From Melanocharis versteri (Eukaryota; Chordata; Aves; Passeriformes; Melanocharitidae), in assembly GCA_013397845.1 (NCBI GenBank), contig VZTG01001869.1, positions 622,060-686,059 on the forward strand: 64,000 bases of DNA, in the 5' to 3' direction. A program made the translations under genes and the position numbers. Shown here piece after piece: positions 38,001 to 46,822 of the stretch. The notes beneath the pieces are model-generated. The model was not told the DNA's origin. It did not search any database and worked only from the letters and a program-made list of their open reading frames with translations. Within the stretch, counting starts at the first letter, position 1, and every line of letters begins with the position of its first letter.

Positions 38001-40682
38001 TACACGATAAAGTGGGGCAGGAGGATATAGTGAAGAGCGCCCTTTTCATCACCACGTGGTCTGGTCTGGCTTTGCTGAATCACACTCTAAACCAGACTGA
38101 ACTAAGAAATGCTCCTTTCTCAGCCTGCCCTTGCTGCATGACCAAATGTGCTCTCCTGCAGTTAAGTCGCTTCTGCCTTGTCTTCCTGACACTGACAGTC
38201 TCCCCCCCACAATACTGTCTCCTGATTGCCACTTCTAGTGACACCAAAGGCCACTAACAGATAACTGCACGTATATGGACAAGAGTGCGGAATACAAGGC
38301 ATCATTCTGGATGCTTGTGCTTCCAGAGGTCCAAATGAGGCCCAAATCAGACAATTCAAAAGTCATGTGTTACTATATGTATCTGCAGATAGCCTGACAC
38401 AGGCGTACATAGAACAAAGTGCTGCATGCAACATCTGCACAGGAACTGAGGACACATCGTAACATGCAGGGCAATTTTTCACACCACAGAACTGGTAAAT
38501 TAATCTTTTCATCTGGAACTTTTAAATAGCAACCAACCACTTTGATTTCATGGACTTTCAACCACTCCCTCCATTTTAATGTGATTTTTATCCGGAACGT
38601 TTAGGAGAAATTTTAGCATCAGGAGATGTTTGCTTACAACTTTATATGTGGGTATAGTTGCTATTCCAGATCTTTGCAATGGCTTAGAAATAGCAATTCC
38701 ACTCTAGGATATTTATTAGGCACCCAGTTTTGAAGTGGTAAAGTTCTGACCTAATTTCATACCATGGAAAAATAATACTATGGGCAGTCAGGAAGTTGTC
38801 AAGAGACAAAGGAGACAGAACAGGTCAATCTTCCAGGGCTACAAAGTTTTCAGCAACACACTGAGGACACAGTAATACTTGCAGATGTAATGAAAGGATC
38901 TGTTTAAAAAACCTTCCAGTTTCACTTTTAAGGTTTCATCAAAGTCAAAATCTGACAAGACACTAGGAAAAGGCTTGGTACAGCTTCCTTCACCCATGCT
39001 GTCACTGTCCACTTATAGCAGGGTGGGTTTACTTCTTCCCACATAATGTTCTTCTGCTGTGCCAGTTTAACTGCAAGCAAGCAGTGGGGCTTTTCTGTAG
39101 TACACTTTTTTACACTCTTAAAGGATATACTGATTTTCCATTGGGAAGGTGCATTGATTTTTTTTTTTTTTTCCATATACAGGCAAATTCTCACTATGTT
39201 TTTCCATTTCTCTACTCCAGCACTCTTGCATCATGGAATACCTAATCTTCCTTCAAAGCATTTAAATGTTTGCAGGTTGCAGTGCCTGATCTTGTCTGCC
39301 AGACAGCCTGCATTCACAGCATGGTAATCCTCAAGAACATGAATAATTCTACATCAGTCTGATAATTATCAACAATGTCCTCAATGACTTGATGAGCAAG
39401 TATCCGGGCTTCTTTTTCATATACTAAGCCTTGATAAGAGGAAACTTTATGGGTTTATCTCTGTAACTACTGAACTTAATTTAAATCTGTTCAACAGCTG
39501 GGGTATGATCTGGCATCCCATTTTTTTCAAGTCTCTCAGAACAAGACAGTAAGAGTAGGCAAAAAGAAGTTCATACAACCATCTGTTCAGTGCAGAATTA
39601 ACCCTATAGTGTTCTGCATATGCAACAGACCCTGAAAGGAAGCTTGCTTCTTTTCCTGACCAGATAAATCTGCTGTCACAAGCCAGCAATGAGGCAGAGT
39701 TAACTCCTGTTCCTCTCCCACAGCGTTTCAATACTGCTCTGCTATTCTTAGGCTACAAACATGTGACCCTCACAGACGATGAATACTTTCTCTGTCTCCC
39801 CATGGCCTACGAAGTGGACTCCGCAGCAACTTTTGCTGCGCTCCAGGACACATTTTGCTTCATCCCAGTCTGACTTGACGCTGCGGTACTTCCTGCTGTA
39901 CTCCTGGAGATCACACACACCCTCCCGCCCCATCCTGGCCTTCCCCCGTCACCACCCCACGGTGCCCCGGATCCCACCGGGCAGAAAGGAAAGTGTGGAG
40001 GCCGAGGTCGTAACCAGAAGGACTAAGTTCAAAAGTAAAAGCCGCTTATTCCGTCCATAAGGCACGGCCAGGCTGAGGCTTCTCTGAACTGTGCGCGTAC
40101 AACCGAGTCCCGGTGCCCCAAGGATGAGGGGGTGGATCTGAGACAGGGCACTGGGGCAGAGCCCTGAGGATTGCCTGGCTGCTTCTAGGAAGACGCAGGA
40201 GGTAGTTTTGGCTCCAGCGAGTCGTGTCAGTCCGTCTTCCCTCCGCAGCAGCAGCAGCAGCCAGAGCTGCTCTCCAGACCTGCTGCACAGGGAGGCGGCA
40301 GGGGAGCGCTGTGTGCGCTGCCTGCTCCGCGCCTCAGCCTGCCGCTCGGGCACCCGGCGGCCGCCCCTGTCCCACCACCCCGGAGGAGCGCCCCAGCCCC
40401 AGGCCGGCTGCGGGGAGCGGCTGCCCGCGGCGGGAGAGGCACTCACCATGGCGTTGGAGCAGTTCAGCAGGCACACGACGGCCAGCAGGAACCACCGCCG
40501 CCGGTACGTACGGAACCNGGAGGCGCCTCTCCCGCTCGCGCGTCGTTAAAGCAGCAACATCAGCATCGCCACCACCGCCGGTGCCCGCTGCCGGCTCCGC
40601 GTTGCCGCGGGAGTCAGCNGAACCGGGCCGCCGGCCCCAGGCTGCGCTCCCCCAGCAGGCTGGCCGCCTCGGCACCCTCCAT
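16926..40682 (-). CDS. SLC49A3: SLC49A3 (MFSD7), orphan MFS transporter, 10 exons
   Basis: This is a multi-pass plasma- or organelle-membrane carrier of the SLC49 family (FLVCR1, FLVCR2, SLC49A3, SLC49A4). FLVCR1/2 have been linked to haem and choline transport; the substrate of SLC49A3 is not established. Coding exons, minus strand: 40620-40682 plus 40447-40512 (exon 1, split by an assembly insert), 31148-31306, 30070-30289, 24318-24394, 24063-24200, 23380-23496, 21675-21827, 19706-19863, 18536-18648, 16926-17080. Introns are 9.1 kb, 0.86 kb, 5.7 kb, 117 bp, 0.57, 1.55, 1.8, 1.06 and 1.46 kb. All begin GT and end AG, and phases close without a frameshift, giving 472 residues. MFS motif A occurs twice, after helix 2 (D89, G92, R94) and after helix 8 (G302, D306, R307, K310). 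Residues 145-164 (FSP..WFPDHQRATAN) and 362-376 (ELAVECSYPVGEG) match mammalian SLC49A3 closely. Human protein is longer, about 560 residues, mainly through its C-terminal tail. Introns 2 and 4-7 and 9 hold nothing else I recognise. Confidence 0.95.
18536..18648 (-). CDS. SLC49A3: SLC49A3 exon 9 (helix 11)
   Basis: 113 nt complete Ser384 and encode residues 385-421 plus one base of codon 422. The acceptor is TTTTCCCCGCAG and the donor GTAAGT. QIEGVILMVLLQALTVRVSE is helix 11, and the loop ends D-G-A-L-D-W-T, matching human DPLDWT. Confidence 0.94.
19613..19661. repeat. TG microsatellite in SLC49A3 intron 8
   Basis: An imperfect (TG)n run of about 24 units, broken by AGTG and ATG. Confidence 0.95.
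19706..19863 (-). CDS. SLC49A3: SLC49A3 exon 8 (helix 10, ELAVECSYPVGEG signature)
   Basis: 158 nt encode residues 332-383 plus two bases of codon 384; acceptor TGCCTGCAG, donor GTAAGC. SLFGFFGFAIYPIAMELAVE holds two membrane-embedded acidic residues, E362 and E366, and YPVGEGTSTGLIF follows. This is the best conserved part of the C-terminal half and the most diagnostic for the SLC49 family. Confidence 0.96.
21675..21827 (-). CDS. SLC49A3: SLC49A3 exon 7 (helices 8-9, second motif A)
   Basis: Fifty-one codons, residues 281-331, phase 0 at both ends, acceptor CCCTCCAG, donor GTGAGT. DFAGLNGALFTVCGLLGAFL forms helix 8. G302-M-Y-V-D306-R-T-R-K310 is the second motif A of the carrier, at the matching place in the C-terminal half. 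Helix 9 begins at ISFCLSALAS. Confidence 0.95.
23380..23496 (-). CDS. SLC49A3: SLC49A3 exon 6 (helix 7)
   Basis: Thirty-nine codons, residues 242-280. A long T-run precedes the acceptor TTTTTTTAG and the donor is GTGAGT. RNKPYIILAVCFGGGIGMF and SALLEQILCEKGYSN correspond to helix 7 and the extracellular loop after it, including the conserved SALLEQILC. Confidence 0.94.
24063..24200 (-). CDS. SLC49A3: SLC49A3 exon 5 (helix 6 and central loop)
   Basis: Forty-six codons, residues 196-241, phase 0 at both ends. Helix 6 (LGIYAVPAVTACALATLGI) is followed by the central cytosolic loop: VPPTPPSASASNSNSQPFF, rich in Pro, Ser and Asn. The human loop has the same VPPTPPSA start. The donor is GTAAGT. 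Confidence 0.94.
24318..24394 (-). CDS. SLC49A3: SLC49A3 exon 4 (helix 5)
   Basis: 77 nt complete Ser170 (T from exon 3 plus CC) and encode NPLGILIANLLSPALVPEG to Met195. The acceptor is TTCCTTCCAG. The donor is GTAAAT, the weakest in the gene. Only 117 bp of intron separate it from exon 5. Confidence 0.94.
25430..26689 (+). repeat. CR1 LINE ORF2 fragment (reverse transcriptase), first of a chimeric pair
   Basis: Plus-strand translation gives VFNAFFTSFVTGNTDLQ near 25460 and NATPIFKKNKKENPGNSRPF at about 25723-25785. Later come the PQGADTG region and LYPLLSASKSTSGVLCG-type remnants. Many stops and frameshifts. It lies antisense to SLC49A3 in intron 3. Confidence 0.85.
26690..27295 (+). repeat. 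CR1 LINE 3' fragment, second of a chimeric pair
   Basis: Restarts at a point of ORF2 already passed at about 26345-26450: both copies have GCAG(T)TTTGCAGAGAAGGAC-type sequence followed by CCTGGTGGA and CAGCCAGCAA. It then continues through MIKGLEHLSYLRRLGQLGLV to the CR1 3' end GAGCAGGGGGTTGGACAAGA and TCTGTTCTATAATCATG. Confidence 0.85.
30070..30289 (-). CDS. SLC49A3: SLC49A3 exon 3 (helices 3 and 4)
   Basis: 220 nt encode residues 97-169 plus the first base of codon 170. The acceptor is CACTGCAG and the donor GTAAGT at 30069. The exon carries VLSAWLNMVGS at the start of helix 3, then GQCFCALAQPLIIFSP and KLAALWFPDHQRATAN in helix 4 and the following loop. The last block is nearly identical to the mammalian protein. 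Confidence 0.95.
31148..31306 (-). CDS. SLC49A3: SLC49A3 exon 2 (end of helix 1, helix 2, motif A)
   Basis: Fifty-three codons, phase 0 at both ends, encode residues 44-96. The acceptor is TTCTGCAG at 31307-31308 and the donor GTGAGT at 31147. WLTFAPVAD (45-53) and VNWLSMVYLL (66-75) are SLC49A3 signatures. W86-V-L-D-S-V-G-L-R94 is the first MFS motif A in the helix 2-3 loop, which in the superfamily stabilises the outward-open conformation. Confidence 0.95.
33935..34030 (-). repeat. CR1 LINE 3' end fragment
   Basis: Plus strand ACAGAATCACAGGATGACAG, GAGTTGGAGTGGACCAACAA and ATCATCAAGTCCAAG is the complement of the CR1 terminus. Confidence 0.8.
35505..35823 (+). repeat. CR1 LINE 3' end fragment
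   Basis: AGATTAGATATTAGGAAA, GGCACTGGAACAGGTTGC, GGAGGTGTTCAAGGTCAGGC and the end ACCATTCTATGATTCTATGA are CR1 3' sequence with its short terminal repeats. Confidence 0.92.
40447..40682 (-). CDS. SLC49A3: SLC49A3 exon 1 (start codon, helix 1), split by an assembly insert
   Basis: The ATG at 40682-40680 sits in a strong Kozak context (GCCGCGATGG). The first 21 codons (MEGAEAASLLGERSLG... ending A-A-R-F) run to 40620 and stop at an N. The second half resumes as F-R-T-Y-R-R-R-W-F-L-L from 40515 and ends at the phase-0 donor GTGAGT at 40446. Between them lie 40518 (N), 40519-40618 and 40619 (N), which carry in-frame stops and no splice sites. Joining 40620 to 40512 through the shared GGTTC keeps the frame and gives 43 residues, aligned with the human HRTYARRW...LLNCSNA segment. 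Helix 1 spans about residues 28-50. Confidence 0.85.
40518..40619. other. Misplaced 100-bp contig piece inside exon 1
   Basis: A 100-bp GC-rich segment is bounded by one N on each side. The sequence left of it on the plus strand ends GGAACC and the sequence right of it begins GAACCGGG, so the outer flanks overlap by GAACC. The piece breaks the SLC49A3 frame and has no splice sites. It is probably a mis-scaffolded fragment from nearby, possibly the 5' UTR. Confidence 0.7.
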
Positions 40683-40698
40683 CGCGGCTCGGCTCGGC

Positions 40699-40707
40699 NN
40701 NNNNNNN
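40699..40707. other. Assembly gap (9 N) in the SLC49A3 5' UTR/promoter
   Basis: Nine Ns lie 17 bases upstream of the start codon in very GC-rich sequence. True gap length is unknown. Single Ns also occur at 3970, 11708, 40518, 40619 and 54043. Confidence 0.95.
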
Positions 40708-40830
40708 GTCTGCCGGCAGCTGCCGCGGCTCGGGGTGCTGGTGGTGGCGTGAGCTGGGAGAAGCCTTGCGGGAGCAGCCCTGTCCGAGGGGTGGTCGCTT
40801 ACTGGAGTAGAAAAAGGACTAGAGGAGAAT

Positions 40831-43150
40831 AAAGGGAGAATGTTAAGACCCACCGGGGTCTATCAGCCACGGGATACATAGTTTGGTTGTGGATTTTTAT
40901 GACTGGTTTTGCTGCAGACAGCAGTATTTTCTTTCCCCACTAGCTGTTATCTCCTACTCAAAAACTCACCAAGGGAATAAGCCAAGAGTGCAAAGGAAAA
41001 GCCTCCATTGCTTCCAAACAAGACCTGTGACTTCAGGTCTGTCGAACACTGGTAGTGCCTGGTAGTGTCTTTACCCCAACTCTGGGATCTAATCACCCTC
41101 ACACACCCACCTCACACCAACTGCTCGGCCTCAGCAGTACTGAGCTGACAGGCTGATGGATTCCAGAAACGGCCCCAAAATACTAACATCCATCGTGTCA
41201 CCTTTTGCTCAGGCCTTTGAAATCCTTGTGCCATTCCTCACCACCACCTGCTAAGAGCACATCACACTCTCAAGTAAGAGGTTGGGGTCACTTAGTGTTA
41301 GAAGGACTTTATGCTGAATGCTTTGAGCATATTTGGAAGAGTGGGTAACAAAGGTTATCCTGCATGCCAGTATTCTCTCATGGTCAATTTTAGCTGAAAT
41401 CTTCTGGGGTGGGAGAGGAGTAGGGAGTGGAGAGAGGAAAATGAGGAGGAAGACACCATTTCTAGCCCATGTCAAGCCTGTTGTTTCAGGGTAGAGAGAA
41501 GCATGGGTTATTTGTGCTAGTGAGCAAGCTTTACTGACTGATAGATTGTGCCTTCTAGTTTCTCTCAGCTGGAATTAGGGGTTGACATTTAGTGATAGCA
41601 GTTGACATTTTGTAATAGCAAGTGGGAATATTAAGATAATATTGATTGACATGTTCCTCCATCTACAAATGCCTGGCCTGGTTTGCCTGGTGTGTGAGCT
41701 GCTGACAAGTGCGCACTGCTGTTTTTATGTTGTAGGCTGATGCACAGCAACTTCTGCCCTGCTCTGGAAAGACATGCAGTGATCTGGGGTGTGTGCATGA
41801 ATGAACTGCCCTCCTGATCCAGCAGTGCTGTCACATGTGGAGAAACTTGTACATCAACATGCTAGAAAGTGGCCCAGGTGTGTGGGACAGCAGAAAAGCA
41901 CAGTGGCCAGTGCTCACCAGGAGAACCATCATTCCCTCCCCACCCTGGTCTCTCCTGGCAGACAAGCCCTGAGTGAAAATGAACTTCACTAAGGCTCTGT
42001 CTACATGGTCATCACTGTGCTCACTCCTTTTTCTGCTTAAAATCTCTGTTATCATTAAAGATGTCTGAACAGTGCTGTCAGAAACAAAGATCCCATGTGA
42101 AATTCCTTTACTGATTCATTTTGTTAGTAAAATACATTAAAAGCTCAAATTGTACATATTTGTAGGACAGATCAGAATCAAGTCTGCCCTATTTAGCCCC
42201 TTTCTGTATTATTTATGTCAAGATAACATGGTGTGCTGTTTTCTACATGAAATAGGGTCCCAGAGCAAATTGGAGCTGGATGGTGAGGGAGATGCTTTCT
42301 GTAGGAGCTCTGTCACTTTGGGTGCAGACATCAGAAATCCAGAGTCAAACAGGGCCACAGAAAGGGAAAAAGACAACGCAGCAGGAGAGAAGTGCTTTTC
42401 TGTTCGGAGCAGAACAATTTACTCCCACACCTAGGAGCAACATAAATCTTTATCTCCACTTATCCTTCTAGATGTATTGCCTTGCTGTATGCACCCTGTA
42501 AGGACTGGTCTGGGGCTGCAGGAAGGTAGGAGTACTTAGAGCAGCTCTTTGCAACCTCACTCCTCTGCTCTACACCACATCCCTTATGAACAGGGGCACC
42601 ATCTGTACTGGCAGCACAACAAGGACAGCAATAGGTTTAGTGTTGAAGGAGAATGCCTTCATCTGCCCTGCATCTTCTCATTCTTTCCTGGTGCTCTGCT
42701 TGTTCCTAATAAATCTCTATCAGTCTCTTTGTCCCCAATGTCACCCTCTCTTTCCCACACCTAAGCAAATCCTATCCCTGTTTTCATCCTCGCTCTTTTT
42801 CCTAGGAACTGGAAGCACAAGCCAGATGTCTGCTTCTCAATTAAGCAGCTTCTTGTTTTGTAGGTACTTGTGCTGATATACCTGTAGTCTCTGGTGTGTG
42901 AGCATATCTAACATACACTGAACAGACCCAACTATGCAACCGATACAGTTAGTATGGGAAAGAAAGTTTTCAGCAATAGAGTAGCTGAAGTCTCTGTACC
43001 TTGGTTGAAAAATGGATGTGAAATAACTTAGTGTTGGAAGAGAATTCTGCACCCATAGCACTTTTCCAGTATTCGGCCCCCATGATGGTAATTACAGGGT
43101 CATCCAGGTTCAAAGCAGTGTCAGAAACTGTGGCTTAAAGGGGAGGGGAG
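40831..43150. other. Gene-free stretch upstream of SLC49A3
   Basis: No coding exon or repeat is recognised. In mammals PCGF3 lies divergent from SLC49A3, but none of its coding exons is visible here. Confidence 0.5.
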
Positions 43151-43164
43151 TACCCAAGATTTGT

Positions 43165-43720
43165 AGATGGTCATGGTTGAAAGAAATTACAAGTCAGAGG
43201 GCCCGCAAAACTTCACAAAGTTTTATTGGCCTCCAGCACTGATCCAGCTGATGGTATGTTCAGGGATCTGGGACCACCTGGCACCCAGGCTTTATGGGGG
43301 TACCTTTTACAGATAAATCTCCCAATCTTGGAGATAAATTTCTCACTTTCTATGCAAATTAGTAATCCTGTGCAGTCCATTCCTCTAGACCTTTCTGGAA
43401 ATGGGTTGGAGGGCTCAGGGGGATCTCTGGTGGTCTCAATCTCCTCTTACAGTCCATGCCCACTTCTCAGCCTCATCCCTGCACTTGTGCTGTGCTGTTG
43501 TGCTCATCTCCAGGAGCCAGAACAAGGCTGAAATGTCCCAGAAATGTGCTGCCCTACCTCCTTATGGCCTCTTCTCCGGCCACATCCTGTTCTTTCTCGG
43601 TGTGTTATCACCAACAATTCTTGGCTGTTATCACCAACAATCCATGGCTGCCCCCACAGATATCTGGCTGTCGGTGTTGGACACATACACATTAGCCCCC
43701 TTGTCTTCTAGCATTCTACA
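43165..43720 (-). mobile_element. Candidate LTR
   Basis: On the minus strand, CCCCCATAAAGCC near 43300-43285 precedes GGCCAATAAAACTTTGTGAA at 43233-43214, a TATA-like to poly(A) arrangement typical of a short-R LTR. Two copies of TGTTATCACCAACAAT lie at about 43604-43645. I could not find a convincing target-site duplication or exact ends. Confidence 0.45.
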
Positions 43721-43734
43721 GCAATGAAGTCAGA

Positions 43735-44990
43735 CCAGTCAGACCAATCTGGTCTTGAAAACCCTCGGCAATGGAGACTGCATAACCTCATTTGGCAATT
43801 GATTCTGCTGCTGGATCAGCCCTAGGATAGATGCCACAACACAGCCCTCAGATAGAGTACAACTCATTAAGTACAACCCTCTGACCTCATTCAAAGTTGG
43901 ATCAGTTTGCAGCCCATCCAGACCATAATGTCTTAGCTTAGATACAAGAACACTGGTAGGCAGAGTTGGAAATGTTGCTAAATTCATGGTAAATGACACC
44001 CACTGCTCTCACCCATCCACAAAATCCATTCTTTATCAAAAAAGGGCAGTAAGTCACGTTCACAGTTATGATTTGTCCTTGGTGAACCTGTGCTGATTAT
44101 TCACAATTGTTCACAATTGCCTACTTCTCCTTCATGTGTTCAGAAATATCATGGAAGAGAACTTGTTTCATGGGGTTTTTTTCCCGGGGATTGAAGTATG
44201 ACTGGACAGCCTGCAGTTGCTTGGGCTGTTCTTTGAGTTCTTTTTAAGTGTAAGTGCAACATTTCTACAGTTGGCAGGGATATCCATGCCTCCTCAAAGA
44301 TGATCAAAACTGATCTTGCGCTGGCATCAGACAGCTCTCTCCTTGGACACAGCCCTCATGTTTCCATGGACTTGTATAAGCCAGGTTTTCTCCAGCAACT
44401 ACTAACTCACCCACTCATGGTCATCTCTCTCCTCTATGAATCCCAGGCCTGAAGCTCTGGGAGATCTTGCTGTGTAAAGAAGGCATTGAGTTCCTCAGGC
44501 TTGACTCTGTCCAATTTCAGTAAATCACCCAGTCTACTCGGTGACCAGATGCCATTTTCCTTGTTCAGCTGCTTAGCATTTAGCAGCTGAAGCTCTTTTT
44601 GTTACTATTGACATGCAAGTTAAAATTCCAGCTGAACTTTTACTTTCCTGACACCATCCCTACATGCCCAGGCAATGTTTTTAAATTCCTCCTGTGTAGC
44701 CCATCCCTGCTTCCATCTTCTGTATATTCTTTTTTTTGCATTGGAGTTCTGCCACAATTCCCTGCTTAGCCAAGCTGGTCTGCTTATTTGTCTCTTTTTC
44801 TCCTGAAAACTGAGATGGCCTGTTCTTACACTTGGTTGAAGCTTCAGAGATCTCATCACTGCTGGAAAAAGTGGCAGAGTGAAAAGCAGCTCCTTCACCT
44901 GCTGTGCAGTGAAAGAGGTAAAGGAACAAGATGTCCTGAGCTGCAGAACTAAGAAGACAGATGCCTTAGGGGTGCACCTTTGGGTTGACT
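43735..44990 (-). repeat. CR1 LINE fragment (ORF2)
   Basis: Minus-strand translation near 44780-44620 gives SRPAWLSRELWQNSNAKKR, YRRWKQGWATQEEF and ACRDGVRKVKVQLE, the stretch of CR1 ORF2 between endonuclease and reverse transcriptase. The lower part reads as the complement of CR1 reverse-transcriptase sequence (CTTGGTGAACCTGTGCTG, CTGGTCTTGAAAACCCTC). Stops and gaps show it is dead. Confidence 0.85.
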
Positions 44991-46785
44991 AGCACTGAGT
45001 AAGTTGCAACCCGTTCATTACAGTTGGGGCATTAGTAATATCCTCCTGCATGGATCATCTGTTGGCTGCTGACACTGCAGGTTTCTATGCTGCGGTGCTA
45101 AAAGATTCTTGTCTCTCTCTAGCCACAGGTTTTCATGAAACTGTAGGGACTTTCCTGCTGTTGAGAATGCTGTCCCTTTGTCATGTATCATTAAAACTTG
45201 GTAACATCAAAAGAAAATAAGGAAAGAAAGGGGAAGGAAACAGGCAAACTTAATAATTTTGTGCATTCTGTACTATCTAAGGAGCCCACATAGTACCTGA
45301 AAGTGTAATTAAAGGCCATGCAGGCTTATTAAGTACAGAATGTGTGTATGGGGGTGGAGGTGGAATTAGGATTGCTCAAGCAATTTTTATTCTGGCATTT
45401 CCTAATGTTTTAATGTTTAAATTAGCAAGTCGTAATTAATTTTCATTACACAAAAATATGGTGAAAAGGGCTGTTGTTACACAAATGGATCCACTGTCCA
45501 TTGCTGTTTTCTTGCTAGATCTTGGAAGCATAAGGTTTCCCCTGGGAATCCTGAATTTTGTTTAATCTGGATGTTTTAATGCTAATTAAAATGTGTATTT
45601 GTTTGATTTGTACAGAGAGGGCTGTGAAGACTCATTCTGCAAACCTGGAGGCCAGCAAGCATACTGTTTGTTTCCACAGGGCACACTGGAGGGTGAATTG
45701 GAAGAAACTAGTTAAATCTTCATGTCAAAGACCGCTATGATACAAGTCTAAGACCTTTCATGGAGCAGATAATAAATTAAAAACAACAGAAACAACAAAA
45801 GATTTTAAAAGAGAGAGCAGTTGTTGAGTGCACAGAGCAAACCAGCAGCAAAGTAGCTCCCAGATTGCAAGAGTATTGCATATGCACATTCCGCATTACT
45901 GGCAGGTATGGAGAGGAAACAGGAATGCAGAAGTCACTGCACTGGCATGTTTGCAGACTGCTGAACAAGACACTTTCCTCCAGACATAGATTAGCTGCTT
46001 GCTCCAACAAACAGAGCAAAACAGGCCAGTCAAATCACAAAAAATATCACAGGAGACAGCAAAACGCATGTCCAACACTCCGCGTAGCAAACCAGTTGTC
46101 CAGTGGCTGAATCTCTTCACAGGGAGGCAGGTCCTGGGAATGTTTCCTCTGGTTCCCATCTCTTGCAGTAGTGAGCCTGGAAAACCAAATGTAAGGGAAC
46201 TGCGAGCAGCTGCCAAAATCATGGGAAGCTAAGTCACCTCTGCTGCTCTAAACGCCAGTGAAAGACTAGTCCATTATGCAGTCTCATCTCGGGATAATTT
46301 TCTGCAGAGTAAGTTTAAAGATTTGTCTACACCTTTGTCTTACTCCTCCTTGTGGGGATGTTCCTTCTCCCAAGGCTGGGTACAGATTTGTCTTTGTAGC
46401 CACAACCATTCCTGCAAATGGGGAGATCCAGCCTCCCAACAGGTCTTTTTGGCCAAAATAAATTACACATGCCTTAGAAAGTTCTGCTTGTGGACCCTAT
46501 GAATGTGAAGTAAAACACACTCCTGACTGCTGTATTTGTGCTGCCAGTCTCTTCTGGAGCCTAAGATCACTCAATGAAAGATGTAAAAATTTCCTAATAT
46601 TTAAAAGTATTTTCTTATTTTGTATTTAGTCATCCTTGAGCTATTTATAATTATACAAAATTTTCCCACTGATACAAGACAAGGAAGTGGAATTATAGAT
46701 TATCTACATAAAAATCTGTCCTTTGTGAACTCACAGCTTCATTAGTGCCTTGTAGAATTAATTTTTCAAGGACAGAAGTGGAAAT
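44991..46785. other. Gene-free stretch, AT-rich
   Basis: No exon is recognised. Several TAATTA-type words cluster at 45305-45450 and 45580-45600. Confidence 0.5.
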
Positions 46786-46822
46786 GATATTTTATTTTAC
46801 TATTTTATTTTATTTTATTTTC
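46786..46822. repeat. TTTTA simple repeat
   Basis: TTTTATTTTACTATTTTATT continued by further TTTTA units. Confidence 0.95.

Larger units (their letters stand above)
31307..40446 (-). other. SLC49A3 intron 1
   Basis: This 9.1-kb first intron contains CR1 fragments at about 33935-34030 (minus) and 35505-35823 (plus). The rest is unremarkable single-copy sequence with no coding exon that I recognise. Confidence 0.85.
40200..40830 (-). promoter_or_regulatory. CpG-rich promoter region of SLC49A3
   Basis: GC and CpG density rise sharply here compared with flanks on both sides, around exon 1 and upstream of the ATG at 40682. This is the usual setting of a housekeeping-type CpG-island promoter. The start site probably lies just above the 9-N gap at 40699-40707. 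No TATA box is evident. A short CAG run occurs near 40247-40262. Confidence 0.65.

Noticed and set aside
40224..40832. 202-codon open frame on the plus strand opposite SLC49A3 exon 1
   Set aside because: It runs through a CpG island and Ns, is Ala/Pro/Arg-rich from GC bias, and overlaps the true minus-strand exon.
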